DNA of 64,000 bases, taken from Brachyspira pilosicoli P43/6/78. Lineage in GTDB: Bacteria > Spirochaetota > Brachyspiria > Brachyspirales > Brachyspiraceae. This document shows, piece by piece, positions 19,767 to 29,280 of the stretch; position 1 is the first letter of the stretch; each line of letters opens with the position of its first letter. The translations under genes were made by a program, and so were the position numbers. The notes below the pieces were generated by a model. That model searched no databases and was not told the DNA's origin. It worked only from the letters and a program-made list of their open reading frames with translations. Location of the stretch: the NCBI RefSeq assembly GCF_000325665.1, contig NC_019908.1:434001-498000 (forward strand), given 5' to 3'.

Positions 19767-19872
19767 TTTTTATCCAAGCTTATAATTAAATACTTTTTTA
19801 ATCTAAGTTTTAGATTTTTATTTATTTAATAAATATTACAAAAATGTAAAACTTTAGTATTTGCGTTTTTTG

Positions 19873-19900
19873 CAACTTTTTTGTGCGTCCAAAAAAGTTG
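19873..19900. repeat. Perfect AT-stem/GC-loop hairpin between ilvC and leuA
   Basis: CAACTTTTTT pairs with AAAAAAGTTG (10 bp, perfect) around the 8-base loop GTGCGTCC. The design matches the hairpins at 22992 and 30597: an A/T-rich stem, a G/C-rich 8-base loop and a preceding 'ttgc' stretch. It is the only notable structure in the ilvC-leuA gap. Confidence 0.6.
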
Positions 19901-19999
19901 ATAATAACAAATAGACAAAATGTAATTAGTTTAGTATAACTAAAAATTAAAAACAAAGTATTTGATTATACAATGGTTTATTTATAAAAGGTTTTAACA

Positions 20000-21497
20000 A
20001 TGAGAAAGATTAAAATTTTTTGATACTACTTTAAGAGATGGAGAGCAGTCTCCTGGTTGTACTATGAATTTGGCTGAAAAATTAGAGATGGCAGCTGAAT
20101 TAGATAAATTAGGTGTTGATATCATAGAAGCAGGTTTTGCTATATGTTCTGATGATGATTTCAATGCTATAAGAGAAGTAAGTAAGGTTGTAGAAAATGC
20201 AAAATTGGTAAGCTTAGCAAGATGCAACAAAAAAGATATAGACAGAGCTTATGAGGCACTTGCTGAAGCAAAACACCCTATGCTTCATACGTTTATAGCT
20301 ACAAGTGATATACACTTAAAGCATAAATTAGAGATGACCAGAGAGCAAGTATTAGAAACTATAAAAGAATCTGTTTCTTATGCTAAAACCAAATTTGAGT
20401 TTATAGAGTTTTCTGCTGAAGATGCATCTAGAAGCGACAGAGAGTTTTTAGCAAAAGCTTATACTATAGCTATAGAAAATGGTGCTACTACAATAAATGT
20501 TCCTGATACTGTGGGATATACTACACCTATTGAAATGGCTGACTTAATAAAATATTTAAAAGAGAATGTTAAGGGTATAGAGAATGTTGATATATCTGTG
20601 CATTGTCATGATGATTTAGGACTTGGCACTGCTAACTCTTTATCTGCAGTGTTGGCTGGTGCTACTCAGGTAGAATGTACTATTAATGGTATAGGTGAGC
20701 GTGCCGGTAATGCTAGTTTGGAAGAGATTGTAATGGGGATAAAAACAAGAAAAGATTTTTATAATGCTTATACTGATATTAACACTAAACGCATTTATAA
20801 AGTTTCAAAATTATTATCTACAATTTCTGGTATGGTGGTTGCTCCAAATAAGGCTATAGTTGGTTCTAATGCTTTTGCTCATGAGGCTGGTATTCACCAA
20901 CATGGAGTATTAAAAGAGCGTTCTACTTATGAGATTATGAATGTTGAAGATATAGGAATACCTCAAAATAAAATGGTGTTAGGAAAACATTCTGGTAAAC
21001 ATGCTTTTAAAGACAGAATTGAATCTTTGGGTTATGACATTGATGATAAAGTTTTGGAAGATAAGTTTACAGAGTTTAAAGCTTTGGCAGATAAGAAGAA
21101 GATAGTTACTGATTCTGATATTGAAGCATTGTTAATAGGAAATACAAATATAGAAAATCCTACATATACATTAAAAAGCTTTATGGTTAATGACAGCGAT
21201 TCAATATCTTCTTTTGCTTCTGTTTCTATAGTTGATAATAAAGATAATGTTGTTGAGGCTATAGGAAAAGGAAACGGACCTATTGATGCGGCATTTGGAG
21301 CTATTGACTCTGTAACATCAAATAGAGCTAAATTGGTTACATATAGTATTAATGCTATTACAGAAGGTGAAGATGCTTTAGGAGAGGTTATTGTGAGACT
21401 TGCTTCTGATGATAAAACAGTTATTGGAAGAGCTGTAAATACAGATATTATAAAGGCAAGTTTGATGGCTTATATTAATGGTTTGAACAAATTGTAA
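20000..21497 (+). CDS. leuA: 2-isopropylmalate synthase, frameshift at codon 8
   Basis: The N-terminal motif of the family, 'IFDTTLRDGEQSPG', is present only across two frames. ATG 20000 reads MRKIKIF then TGA, while the next frame reads DTTLRDGEQSPGCT and continues open for the whole protein. Removing one T from the T6 at 20016-20021 joins them into a normal-length enzyme of about 498 residues. Further motifs are 'SVHCHDDLGLGTANSLSAV' (metal HxH), 'NGIGERAGNASLEE' and the C-terminal allosteric LeuA dimer domain ('AIGKGNGPIDAAFGAI'). It makes isopropylmalate from acetyl-CoA and 2-oxoisovalerate, the committed leucine step. The longest unbroken ORF starts at internal ATG 20064 and would lack the catalytic Arg/Asp loop. 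Confidence 0.9.
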
Positions 21498-21504
21498 TTT
21501 TATA

Positions 21505-21546
21505 GGGCTTATGCAATTTTTAATAGATTGTAGAAGCCCTTTTTTA
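21505..21546 (+). terminator. Rho-independent terminator after leuA
   Basis: GGGCTT (21505-21510) pairs with AAGCCC (21534-21539) with an inner CAAT/ATTG stem, followed by T6. This separates leuA from leuC. Confidence 0.85.
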
Positions 21547-21600
21547 TGATATATTATGATTTTATATATTTATGCTAATTAATTATTGAAGGATATAAAA

Positions 21601-22848
21601 ATGACTATCACACAAAAGATTTTAGCTGCACATGCTGGAGTTGATAAAGTTGAAGCAGGTGAGCTTATAATGGTTAGAACCGATTTAGTTTTAGGCAATG
21701 ACATAACAAGTCCTGTTGCTATAAATGAATTTGAAAAGCATGGTTTTAATAAAGTTTTTGATAAAGAGAAAATAGCTTTGGTTATGGACCATTTTGCTCC
21801 AAACAAAGATATTAAAGCTGCAGAGCAATGCAAACAATGTAGAGATTTTGCTAATAAGCATGACATTACTCATTATTATGATGTGGGTGATATGGGTGTT
21901 GAGCATGCACTTTTACCAGAAAAGGGCTTGGTTGCTCCTGGTGAAGTTATAATTGGGGCGGATTCTCATACTTGTACTTATGGGGCTTTTGGTGCTTTTT
22001 CTACTGGTGTTGGAAGTACAGATATGGCTGCTGCTATGGCTACTGGAAAGGTTTGGTTTAAGGTGCCTGCTGCTATTAAATTTAATCTTAAAGGAAAGTT
22101 AAAGCCAAATGTATCTGGTAAAGATGTTATACTTCATATTATAGGTATGATAGGTGTTGACGGAGCATTATATAAGTCAATGGAGTTTAGAGGAGAGGGT
22201 GTTTCATCTCTTACTATGGACGATAGGGCTTGTATTTCTAATATGGCTATTGAGGCAGGTGCTAAAAACGGAATATTTGAAGTTGATGACAAAACTATAG
22301 AATTCTTAAAAGACATAGTAAAAAGAGATTATACTATTTTTAAAGCTGATGATGATGCAGTTTATGAAAAAGAGTATGATATTGATTTATCTGCAATTGA
22401 GCCTACAGTTGCTTGCCCGCATTTACCTGAAAACACAAAAGAAGCTAAAGAATTAAAAGACATAAAAGTTGATCAGGTTGTTATAGGTTCTTGTACAAAT
22501 GGAAGATTGTCTGATATGGCTATAGCTGCCAACATTTTAAAAGGCAAAAAAGTAGCTAAGAATGTAAGATGCATAATTATTCCTGCTACGCAGAAAGTTT
22601 ATAAAGAGTGCATAAAATTAGGCTATATGGATATATTTATTGACGCTGGTTGTGCAGTATCAACTCCTACATGCGGACCTTGTTTAGGCGGATATATGGG
22701 AATACTTGCACATGATGAGGTTGCTGTTACTACAACTAATAGAAACTTTGTTGGAAGAATGGGAGATAAAACTTCAAAAGTATATTTGGCTAGTCCTGCT
22801 ACAGCAGCATATAGTGCTTTGACAGGATACATAACAGAGCCTAAGTGA
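21601..22848 (+). CDS. leuC: 3-isopropylmalate dehydratase large subunit
   Basis: The 415-residue aconitase-family protein has Fe-S cluster cysteines in 'IGSCTNGR' and '[10 protein letters not shown]', plus '[23 protein letters not shown]' and '[23 protein letters not shown]'. It isomerises 2- to 3-isopropylmalate together with LeuD. The shorter length and sequence fit the archaeal/clostridial LeuC/HacA type rather than the roughly 465-residue E. coli form. ATG 21601 follows GAAGGA at 21588-21593; the in-frame TTG at 21586 would overlap that site and is unlikely. LeuD is encoded 287 bases downstream rather than adjacent. Confidence 0.95.
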   Translation: MTITQKILAAHAGVDKVEAGELIMVRTDLVLGNDITSPVAINEFEKHGFNKVFDKEKIALVMDHFAPNKDIKAAEQCKQCRDFANKHDITHYYDVGDMGVEHALLPEKGLVAPGEVIIGADSHTCTYGAFGAFSTGVGSTDMAAAMATGKVWFKVPAAIKFNLKGKLKPNVSGKDVILHIIGMIGVDGALYKSMEFRGEGVSSLTMDDRACISNMAIEAGAKNGIFEVDDKTIEFLKDIVKRDYTIFKADDDAVYEKEYDIDLSAIEPTVACPHLPENTKEAKELKDIKVDQVVIGSCTNGRLSDMAIAANILKGKKVAKNVRCIIIPATQKVYKECIKLGYMDIFIDAGCAVSTPTCGPCLGGYMGILAHDEVAVTTTNRNFVGRMGDKTSKVYLASPATAAYSALTGYITEPK

Positions 22849-22991
22849 TAAAAATGTAATAATTGTTATAATATTATAATAAAATATAATTTGTTAAAAT
22901 AAATTTATATTTTAGCTTAAATTTAATAATTTATCTTATTAAAGATAAAATTAGTATTATTTGACATTAATTTTTATACTTGCACTTTTTG

Positions 22992-23017
22992 GTTCTTTTT
23001 GCGGCGGGAAAAAGAAC
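22992..23017. repeat. AT-stem/GC-loop hairpin element, leuC-leuD gap
   Basis: GTTCTTTTT pairs with AAAAAGAAC (9 bp) around the loop GCGGCGGG. It is preceded by TTGCACTTTTTG and followed by 'aac/taaaaaattga'. A nearly identical copy lies at 30597-30622, and its 3' half recurs at 36117-36131. Confidence 0.7.
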
Positions 23018-23059
23018 AACAAAAAATTGATAAATTAAAAAATTGTTCATTACTAATTT

Positions 23060-23106
23060 TACGGCTGAAAGTTTTTAGGAATGTAGTTTTTTATAGCCGT
23101 ATTTAT
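23060..23106 (+). terminator. Possible terminator/attenuator ahead of leuD
   Basis: TACGGCT (23060-23066) pairs perfectly with AGCCGTA (23095-23101) over a 28-base loop, followed by TTTATTATT. It lies about 30 bases before leuD, so it would affect leuD expression rather than end leuC alone. The long loop lowers confidence. Confidence 0.4.
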
Positions 23107-23135
23107 TATTAATAATAATTAAATTAGGAGATAAT

Positions 23136-23618
23136 ATGAAAGCTAAAGGTTTCGTTCATAAATATGGAGATAATGTTGATACTGATGTTATTATTCCTGC
23201 AAGATATTTAAATACTGCTAATCATAAAGAGTTGGCTTCTCATTGTATGGAAGATATTGATAAAGATTTTGTAGGCAAGGTTAAAGCAGGCGATATAATG
23301 GTGGGAGGAGAGAATTTCGGCTGCGGTTCTTCAAGAGAGCATGCTCCTATTGCTATTAAAGAATCTGGCATATCCTGCGTTATAGCTTCATCTTTCGCTA
23401 GAATATTTTATAGAAACTCTATTAACATAGGGCTTGCTATATTAGAATGCGATGAGGCTAGTAAAAAAATAAATGCTGGTGATGAGGTTGAAGTTGATTT
23501 TGACAGCGGTATTATTACAAACATTACTAAAAATGAAAGCTACAAAGCAGAGCCTTTTCCAGAGTTTATAAAAAATATTATTAACTCTAATGGGCTTTTG
23601 AACTCTTTAAAAAATTAA
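23136..23618 (+). CDS. leuD: 3-isopropylmalate dehydratase small subunit
   Basis: The 160-residue swivel-domain protein has '[20 protein letters not shown]', '[19 protein letters not shown]' and '[20 protein letters not shown]', all hallmark LeuD segments. It pairs with LeuC. The short form matches the LeuC subtype seen upstream. TAGGAG lies 6 bases before the ATG, and leuB follows after 18 bases, so leuD-leuB form one transcript. Confidence 0.95.
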   Translation: MKAKGFVHKYGDNVDTDVIIPARYLNTANHKELASHCMEDIDKDFVGKVKAGDIMVGGENFGCGSSREHAPIAIKESGISCVIASSFARIFYRNSINIGLAILECDEASKKINAGDEVEVDFDSGIITNITKNESYKAEPFPEFIKNIINSNGLLNSLKN

Positions 23619-23636
23619 TTTAAGGGATAATTATTT

Positions 23637-24725
23637 ATGGAAAAAAATATTGTTGTTATTGAAGGGGACGGTGTTGGTCCTGAAATTATTTCTAAGGCTA
23701 TTGATGTATTAAAAAAAATAGAGCAAAAATATTCTCATAAATTCAATTTAGAATATGTTGATATGGGCGGGGCTTCTATAGATAAATATGGAGTACCTCT
23801 TACTGATGAAAATTTAGAAAAATGCAAATCTTCTGATTCTGTGCTTTTGGGTGCTGTTGGTGGTCCTAAATGGGATAATGTTCTTCCTGAGAATAGACCA
23901 GAGAAGGGGCTTCTTAAATTAAGAAAAGGTATGGGGCTTTATGCTAATATTAGACCTATAAAAATGCTTAAACCATTAGAATATGCTTCTCCTCTAAAAG
24001 ACATTGTTACTAAAAATGATATTGATTTTGTTATAGTGAGAGAGCTTACTGGTGGCGTATACTTTGGAGAGCATAAATTTGAAAACACTAATAACACAAA
24101 AAAAGCAATAGACATTATGCCTTATGATGAAAATGAAATAAAAAGAATAGGTAAGGTTGCTTTTGATATGGCTAGAAAACTTAAAAAGCCTTTAACTTCT
24201 GTTGATAAAGCTAATGTGCTTCATACTTCTAAATTATGGCGTGAGGTTATGAATAATTTATCAAAAGAATATAGCGACATTAAATATAATGATATGTATG
24301 TTGACAATGCTGCTATGCAGATTATTGCTAATCCTTCTCAATTTGGTATTATAGTTACAGAAAACATGTTTGGAGATATTCTCTCTGATGAGGCTAGCGT
24401 TATAACTGGTTCTATAGGTATGGCTCCTTCTGCAAGTCTTGCTGATAATACTGTTGGTATGTATGAGCCTATTCATGGTTCTGCTCCTGATATTGCAGGT
24501 AAGGATTTGGTTAATCCTATAGGTACTATACTTTCTCTTGCTATGATGCTTAGACATTCTTTTAATTTGGATAAAGAGGCAGAAAATATAGAAAAAGCTG
24601 TTTATAAAACTATAGAAGAAGGTTATAGAACTATAGATATTATGCCTAAGGATAAAAATATATCTAATTTATACAAATTAGTAAAATGTTCTGAAATATC
24701 AGATATTATTGTATCTAATATATAA
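23637..24725 (+). CDS. leuB: 3-isopropylmalate dehydrogenase
   Basis: The 362-residue isocitrate/isopropylmalate dehydrogenase family enzyme has 'VIEGDGVGPEI', 'LLGAVGGPKWD' (substrate loop), 'RPEKGLLKLRKGMGLYANIRP', 'VRELTGGVYFGE' and 'EPIHGSAPDIAGKDLVNPIGT' (NAD-binding). It oxidatively decarboxylates 3-isopropylmalate to 2-oxoisocaproate, the last leucine-specific step before transamination. AAGGGAT lies just upstream of the ATG. It is the last gene of the branched-chain block. Confidence 0.96.
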   Translation: MEKNIVVIEGDGVGPEIISKAIDVLKKIEQKYSHKFNLEYVDMGGASIDKYGVPLTDENLEKCKSSDSVLLGAVGGPKWDNVLPENRPEKGLLKLRKGMGLYANIRPIKMLKPLEYASPLKDIVTKNDIDFVIVRELTGGVYFGEHKFENTNNTKKAIDIMPYDENEIKRIGKVAFDMARKLKKPLTSVDKANVLHTSKLWREVMNNLSKEYSDIKYNDMYVDNAAMQIIANPSQFGIIVTENMFGDILSDEASVITGSIGMAPSASLADNTVGMYEPIHGSAPDIAGKDLVNPIGTILSLAMMLRHSFNLDKEAENIEKAVYKTIEEGYRTIDIMPKDKNISNLYKLVKCSEISDIIVSNI

Positions 24726-24802
24726 AAAATTAATTGTTAAATAATTATTTGTATTATAGTTCATATTTACTTGATTATGATAATATAATTATGTAATTTA
24801 AC

Positions 24803-24830
24803 TTGACAATTCAATTTTAATGTACATAAT
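24803..24830 (+). promoter_or_regulatory. Promoter for the coiled-coil/YfiH gene pair
   Basis: Consensus TTGACA at 24803-24808 is followed by CATAAT at 24825-24830 after 16 bases, and the GTG start is 34 bases further on. Confidence 0.55.
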
Positions 24831-24863
24831 TATATTATATAGAAAAAATTAGGATTTGTATAA

Positions 24864-25100
24864 GTGGAATATAATGATAAAGAAACTATTTTAGAATTGC
24901 AGGAAGATAATAAACTTCTCGCTTCTAAAATAGACATCTATAAAGAAGAGATAAATGAATTAAAGCAAAAATTGGAATATGCACAGAAATTTTTTGTTTT
25001 GTATGAAAATATTATGGAACAATCAAGAAGCGAAACTAAAGACCTTACTAATAAAGTAAAAGAATTAGAGGCGGAGATTAAAAGGTTAAAGAATGCATAA
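24864..25100 (+). CDS. Small coiled-coil protein, 78 aa
   Basis: It starts at GTG with AGGAT 9 bases upstream. The product is a nearly continuous heptad coiled coil ('LELQEDNKLLASKIDIYKEE', 'INELKQKLEYAQKF', 'DLTNKVKELEAEIKRLKNA') with no membrane segment. Length and style recall ZapB/SlyX-type structural proteins, but no family is recognised. Its end overlaps the next gene's ATG by 8 bases, so the two are translationally coupled. A good promoter lies upstream, which supports it being real. Confidence 0.7.
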   Translation: MEYNDKETILELQEDNKLLASKIDIYKEEINELKQKLEYAQKFFVLYENIMEQSRSETKDLTNKVKELEAEIKRLKNA

Positions 25101-25806
25101 TATTTATTATCCTAATAATAAAAATGATAATATATATATAGCTGTGCTTTCTAAAGAATCAAATGTGAATCCTAAAGACATTACTTTAGAATATAGAGAC
25201 AATCAAGAGAAGACTTTTTTTAATACTATTGGTTTTGATATTAATAAAGCCATTTTTATGAATCAAGTCCATAAAGATAATATAGTAAAAATAGATGAAA
25301 CTAATATTAATTCATTTGGAAGCAGAGCAAAATTAGTTAAAGAAACCGATGCTATAATAACAAACTTAAAAAATATTCCTTTAGTAGTGCAAACAGCTGA
25401 TTGTGTTCCTATAATACTTTATTGCAGTGAAAGTAATTCTATGGCGGCAATTCATTCTGGTTGGAGAGGCACTGTTCAAAATATTACAGAAAAAACTATT
25501 AATATTATGATAAAAGAATATAATGCTAATCCATCTAAAATGTATGCCTATATTGGTCCATACATAGCTTTAAAAGATTATGAAGTTGGAGAAGAAGTAG
25601 CAATTCATTTCAAAAATAAAACTATAATTAATAATAAATGGCATATTGATAATGGTTTAGAAGTGAAGAGTCAAATGATAAAATGCGGTATTTTAGAGAA
25701 TAATATTGAGCTTTCTAATCTTAATAGTTATGATGATAATTTTTATTCTTATAGGAGAGATGCTCTTCAGATTGGAAGAATGCTTACTATTGGGGTATTA
25801 TTATAA
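25093..25806 (+). CDS. pgeF: YfiH/PgeF laccase-domain protein
   Basis: The 237-residue protein carries the multicopper polyphenol oxidase-like motifs: 'MNQVHKDNIVKID' (His), 'VVQTADCVPIILY' (Cys) and 'MAAIHSGWRGTVQNI' (His, GWRG), with 'YIGPYIALKDYEVGEEV' following. Members act on purine nucleosides or as peptidoglycan-editing factors that hydrolyse misincorporated precursors. Which applies here cannot be read. Full length. Confidence 0.9.
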   Translation: MHNIYYPNNKNDNIYIAVLSKESNVNPKDITLEYRDNQEKTFFNTIGFDINKAIFMNQVHKDNIVKIDETNINSFGSRAKLVKETDAIITNLKNIPLVVQTADCVPIILYCSESNSMAAIHSGWRGTVQNITEKTINIMIKEYNANPSKMYAYIGPYIALKDYEVGEEVAIHFKNKTIINNKWHIDNGLEVKSQMIKCGILENNIELSNLNSYDDNFYSYRRDALQIGRMLTIGVLL

Positions 25807-25831
25807 TTTTAAATTCATTTTCAATTTTTTA

Positions 25832-25915
25832 ACCGCACGCTAAATAGATTTTATAATTTGTAATAATATTATTTTTTAAATTTTTCTATTTATATAATAT
25901 CGTTAACCGTGCGGA
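25832..25915. repeat. Intergenic CCGCACG...CGTGCGG element, copy 2
   Basis: CCGCACG (25833-25839) and CGTGCGG (25908-25914) bracket an AT-rich core, with spacing almost the same as copy 1 at 5979-6063. Shared internal edges are GCTAAATA after the left end and TTAAC before, GGAAAAT after, the right end. Confidence 0.6.
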
Positions 25916-25948
25916 AAATTAGTTCATAGTACAAATATTATAATCACT

Positions 25949-25976
25949 TTGACAATTATTATTTTAGTATTATAAT
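25949..25976 (+). promoter_or_regulatory. Promoter of acyl-ACP thioesterase gene
   Basis: TTGACA (25949-25954) and TATAAT (25971-25976) with 16-base spacing, 36 bases before the ATG. Confidence 0.65.
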
Positions 25977-26011
25977 ATTTAAAATTATTTAATTAAAAAG
26001 GTTTACTAATT

Positions 26012-26720
26012 ATGTATGAAATGAAAGCAGTTGTAGGTACTAGTCAGATTGATAAAGACGGACTTTTAAAAACTTCATCAATATTTGATTTAATGCAGGA
26101 TTGTTCATTTTTTCAATTAGATTCTGAAGAAGAGCTTACAAAATATTTTAATGAAAATAATGTGAGTATGTTTTTGGTATCTAGACAAGTTGATATATAC
26201 AAGCTTCCAAAATATAGCGACAAAGTAATAGTACGTACTTATGTGTATGAATGCAATGAGGCTTATGGATATAGAAATACTGTAATATATGATGAAAATT
26301 ATAATGAGCTTGTTATTTGCTATGCTATAGGCGGTTTTGTTGATTTATCTAATGGTAATTTAATTAGAGTGCCTTCTGATTTTATCAAAAAAAATTAAAT
26401 TTGATGAAAAGCAGGAAATGAATTATTTACCAAGAAAAATAAAAGTTGATAATGACACTCTAAAAGAAGTTGATAGATTTAAAGTAAAAAAATATTTTAT
26501 AGATGATAATAATCATGTTAATAACGCTAGATATATTGATATGGCAATAGATTATGTAGAAGATAATTATAAAAGAATAAGAATAGAATACAGAGTACCT
26601 GCTGCTTTAGGGGATACTATAGTTGTAAAGAAGGCAGTAATTGATGATAAGGTTTTACTTAAGTTTGATAGTGAAGATAATAAAACTTATGCTATATTAG
26701 AGTTTTCTTATAGTTTATAA
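26012..26720 (+). pseudogene. Acyl-ACP thioesterase, frameshifted
   Basis: The first frame gives the N-terminal hotdog domain (MYEMKAVVGTSQIDKDGLLK, 'FLVSRQVDIYKLPKYSDKVIVRT', 'GYRNTVIYDENY') and stops after 'VPSDFIKKN'. The next frame reads 'IKFDEKQEMNYLPRKIKV' and the second hotdog domain with the catalytic-type 'DDNNHVNNARYIDMA'. Removing one A from the A8 at 26387-26394 fuses them into about 235 residues, the normal acyl-ACP thioesterase length. The family releases fatty acids from acyl carrier protein. The second half has no ribosome-binding site of its own, so separate expression is unlikely. Confidence 0.87.
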
Positions 26721-26788
26721 ATAATTTTACGTTGTTTATTATAAATTGATTTTAATATTAGAAAATATATATAAAAGGAAATAAAATT

Positions 26789-27238
26789 ATGAAAATTGCT
26801 ATAGGCTGCGATCATTCAGCTGTTGAATTAAAAAAAGAGATAATAAAATATTTAGAGGAATTAGGACATACTGTTACTGATTATGGTACGCATACTACAG
26901 AAAGTGTAGACTATCCAATATATGGAAAAAAGGTTGCTGATGCTATTGTAAGTAAAGAATGCGAATGCGGAGTTTTGATATGCGGAACTGGTATAGGTAT
27001 TTCACTTGCTGCTAATAAAGTAAAAGGCATAAGAGCGGCAGTTTGCAGTGAACCTTATTCTGCTAAGCTTTCTAAACAGCATAACAATTCTAACATTATA
27101 GCTTTCGGTGCTAGAGTGGTAGGGGTTGATTTAGCTAAGATGATAGTAAAAGAATGGCTTGATGCTGAATATGAAGGCGGAAGGCATGCTAGGAGAGTTG
27201 ACTTGCTTACTAAAATAGAGAACGGCGAGGAAATCTAA
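26789..27238 (+). CDS. rpiB: Ribose-5-phosphate isomerase B
   Basis: The 149-residue RpiB/LacAB family protein has 'IAIGCDHSAVELKKEI', 'VTDYGTHTTESVDYPIYGKKVA', the active-site 'GVLICGTGIGISLAANK' (Cys), 'SAKLSKQHNNSNIIAFGARVVG' and a C-terminal 'EGGRHARRVDLL'. It interconverts ribose-5-phosphate and ribulose-5-phosphate in the pentose phosphate pathway. A clear AAAGGAAA ribosome-binding site and a terminator make it monocistronic. Confidence 0.95.
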   Translation: MKIAIGCDHSAVELKKEIIKYLEELGHTVTDYGTHTTESVDYPIYGKKVADAIVSKECECGVLICGTGIGISLAANKVKGIRAAVCSEPYSAKLSKQHNNSNIIAFGARVVGVDLAKMIVKEWLDAEYEGGRHARRVDLLTKIENGEEI

Positions 27239-27263
27239 TTTAAACTATAATGAATATAAATAC

Positions 27264-27306
27264 AAAAGGGATTAGAGTTAATTAAAAAACTTTAATCCCT
27301 TTATTT
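27264..27306. terminator. Bidirectional terminator rpiB / ankyrin lipoprotein
   Basis: AAAAGGGATTA pairs with TTAATCCCTTT around a 17-base interior that itself can pair (AGTT/AACT). It is flanked by A and T tracts on both sides, so it can serve both convergent genes. Confidence 0.8.
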
Positions 27307-28895
27307 TATTTATTATATTCTTCTATTAACTTACTAAAGAAACCTCTTTCTAAATCAATAGCTTTTATTCTGTTGGTATGATTAAATTTACTAGCATCTG
27401 TTTTGTAATTATAATAATGCTCTTCGTTTTTTTCTTCTGTAATATTAATATTAGTGCCTGATAGTGAAATATTCTCATTATACTGACCCATAGAAAATTT
27501 ATCTAAATAAAAATCATTATTTTCTATTATGAATGTATAATAATATGTACCATTATCATCGGTTGCTTCTACTGTAACGTAATTTCCTGATGAAGCAATA
27601 TCATAAGTTTGTGAATAGTCATCATTTTGCATTGGATAAAAGCCTGTTATGAACTGCGCTTTATTTTCATCGTTTTTATCTCTTTTCCATATACTTACAT
27701 AATTAAAATATTTGTCGTTTACTTCAAAATCATGTACATATTTTTCCATTGATATAAGATTTTCTACATATTCTTCATTTAATATATGACTTTGTATTAA
27801 AATATATTTTTCATTATTGTTTGTAAACTCAGTTTGTGATGTAGGAGAATAAATGTAACTAGTATCTGCAAATTTAAAAGTTTGAGATATTTTATTTAAT
27901 ATCCTTATCATTAAATCTTCATTATTATTTCCAGTGATAACAGTATTAATTAAATTTGTAGGACTTAAAACAGGAAAATTTTCCATCAATACAAAAGATA
28001 TATGAGGATCATCAGTATGAATACTTTCTAATTCTTCTGTATCTTGAAAGCAGTGAATAGTAATATCAGCATTGTTCTCTTTTAAATAATCCATAATATC
28101 GTACTTTTCATAATAGGCACTATACATTAAAGGAGTTCCAACATAACCGTCTTTCATTCTGTTTATGGAATTAATATCAGCACCAAGCTTTAAAAATAGT
28201 CTTACTAAATCTAAATTATCATTTAAAATAGATTTAAATAATAAGTCGCTTTGTAATTGATAATCTATATCAGAAAAATAATAACCTGCAGATTCTAATT
28301 TTCTAATTAATTTTGATATTAAATTATAATTATTATTTTCTGAGTTAATTTTATTATATATTGTATTATAATCAAAATTAACTCCGCTGTCTAATAAATA
28401 ATCTATAATCTTATCAGTATAATTGTAATTTAGTATTTCAGTATCATCTAAGCTAATGCCATGTTCAACAAGCCATCTTACTAAATCATTATAAGCATAA
28501 TTTCTATAATCAAGTTTAGGTATTAACATTAATACATTATTTCCATTTTCATCTTTGCTATTTATGCCTTTTAATAATAAATCTTTTATAGGCTCTAATC
28601 TTTGTTTCTCTTCTTCTCTTCTTTCTTTTTTGGAATTGTCGGATATTCCATAATCTGCTAATTCTGAGTCAATAGTTTTGTATAATATTTCATCGATTTC
28701 TTCTTCTGTGTAATTTTTAATTGGATATTTATTTTTGAATTCAGGTTTTTTATTTCTTGCTGCAGTTGTTTGCTGAGTTATAATTTTATTTTGAGTAGTA
28801 TTGTTATTAACTGTTGTATTGTTTTGTGTATTATCAGATTTATTATTGCAGCTTATTAAAAAGCTTAAAGCTGTCATTAATATAATTTTTTTCAT
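27306..28895 (-). CDS. Ankyrin-repeat lipoprotein, 529 aa
   Basis: The lipoprotein signal is MKKIILMTALSFLISC with the acylated Cys16, then a Thr/Asn/Gln-rich linker. The middle region holds ankyrin-type repeats: 'ENGNNVLMLIPKLDYRNY', 'NDLVRWLVEHGISLDDTE', 'DLVRLFLKLGADINSINRM' and 'GTPLMYSAYYEKYDIMDYLKENNADI'. The C-terminal 230 residues form a different, beta-rich region with no recognised family. It is exposed on the envelope by inference from lipidation. Ankyrin proteins are expanded in this window (see also 39942 and 46771). A long non-coding gap lies upstream. Confidence 0.8.
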   Translation of the reverse strand: MKKIILMTALSFLISCNNKSDNTQNNTTVNNNTTQNKIITQQTTAARNKKPEFKNKYPIKNYTEEEIDEILYKTIDSELADYGISDNSKKERREEEKQRLEPIKDLLLKGINSKDENGNNVLMLIPKLDYRNYAYNDLVRWLVEHGISLDDTEILNYNYTDKIIDYLLDSGVNFDYNTIYNKINSENNNYNLISKLIRKLESAGYYFSDIDYQLQSDLLFKSILNDNLDLVRLFLKLGADINSINRMKDGYVGTPLMYSAYYEKYDIMDYLKENNADITIHCFQDTEELESIHTDDPHISFVLMENFPVLSPTNLINTVITGNNNEDLMIRILNKISQTFKFADTSYIYSPTSQTEFTNNNEKYILIQSHILNEEYVENLISMEKYVHDFEVNDKYFNYVSIWKRDKNDENKAQFITGFYPMQNDDYSQTYDIASSGNYVTVEATDDNGTYYYTFIIENNDFYLDKFSMGQYNENISLSGTNINITEEKNEEHYYNYKTDASKFNHTNRIKAIDLERGFFSKLIEEYNK

Positions 28896-29280
28896 AAAAC
28901 TTCCTTAATTTATTCATTTTAAAATATTTAGAATATTAAAGGCATTATACTAATATATTTTTGAATTGTCAATTTTTATGTTATTATTTTGCCAATATCA
29001 TACATTACGATACCATAGCGGAACTTTGTCGATGCACATTTAGTTTGACTAACTCATATTAAATTTACAATGCTGTAATTAGTATTTGTTTGCCAATTAG
29101 TGTATATATAGTGGGTTGATAATTTTTTATGTAAATTTATAATTTGAATGATAATGATTTAAGGTGATTGAGAGGTTATTCTTTGGAAATAAAATACTAT
29201 ATAATATCAAAATTATTGAAGTTATATAGCAAAGAAAAAGTAAAAGTAATACTAATAAAATATAATTTTTAGGAGATTTT
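28896..29280. other. Non-coding gap, 385 bases
   Basis: This separates divergently transcribed genes. I see no ORF with a ribosome-binding site, tRNA or repeat match. The only gene-proximal signal is AGGAG at 29271-29275 just before the ATG of the downstream gene. The slightly more GC-rich stretch around 29000-29060 has no clear structure. Confidence 0.5.

Noticed and set aside
20064-21497. leuA starting at internal ATG 20064
   Set aside because: This would drop the catalytic DTTLRDGEQ loop that is visible just upstream in the same frame.
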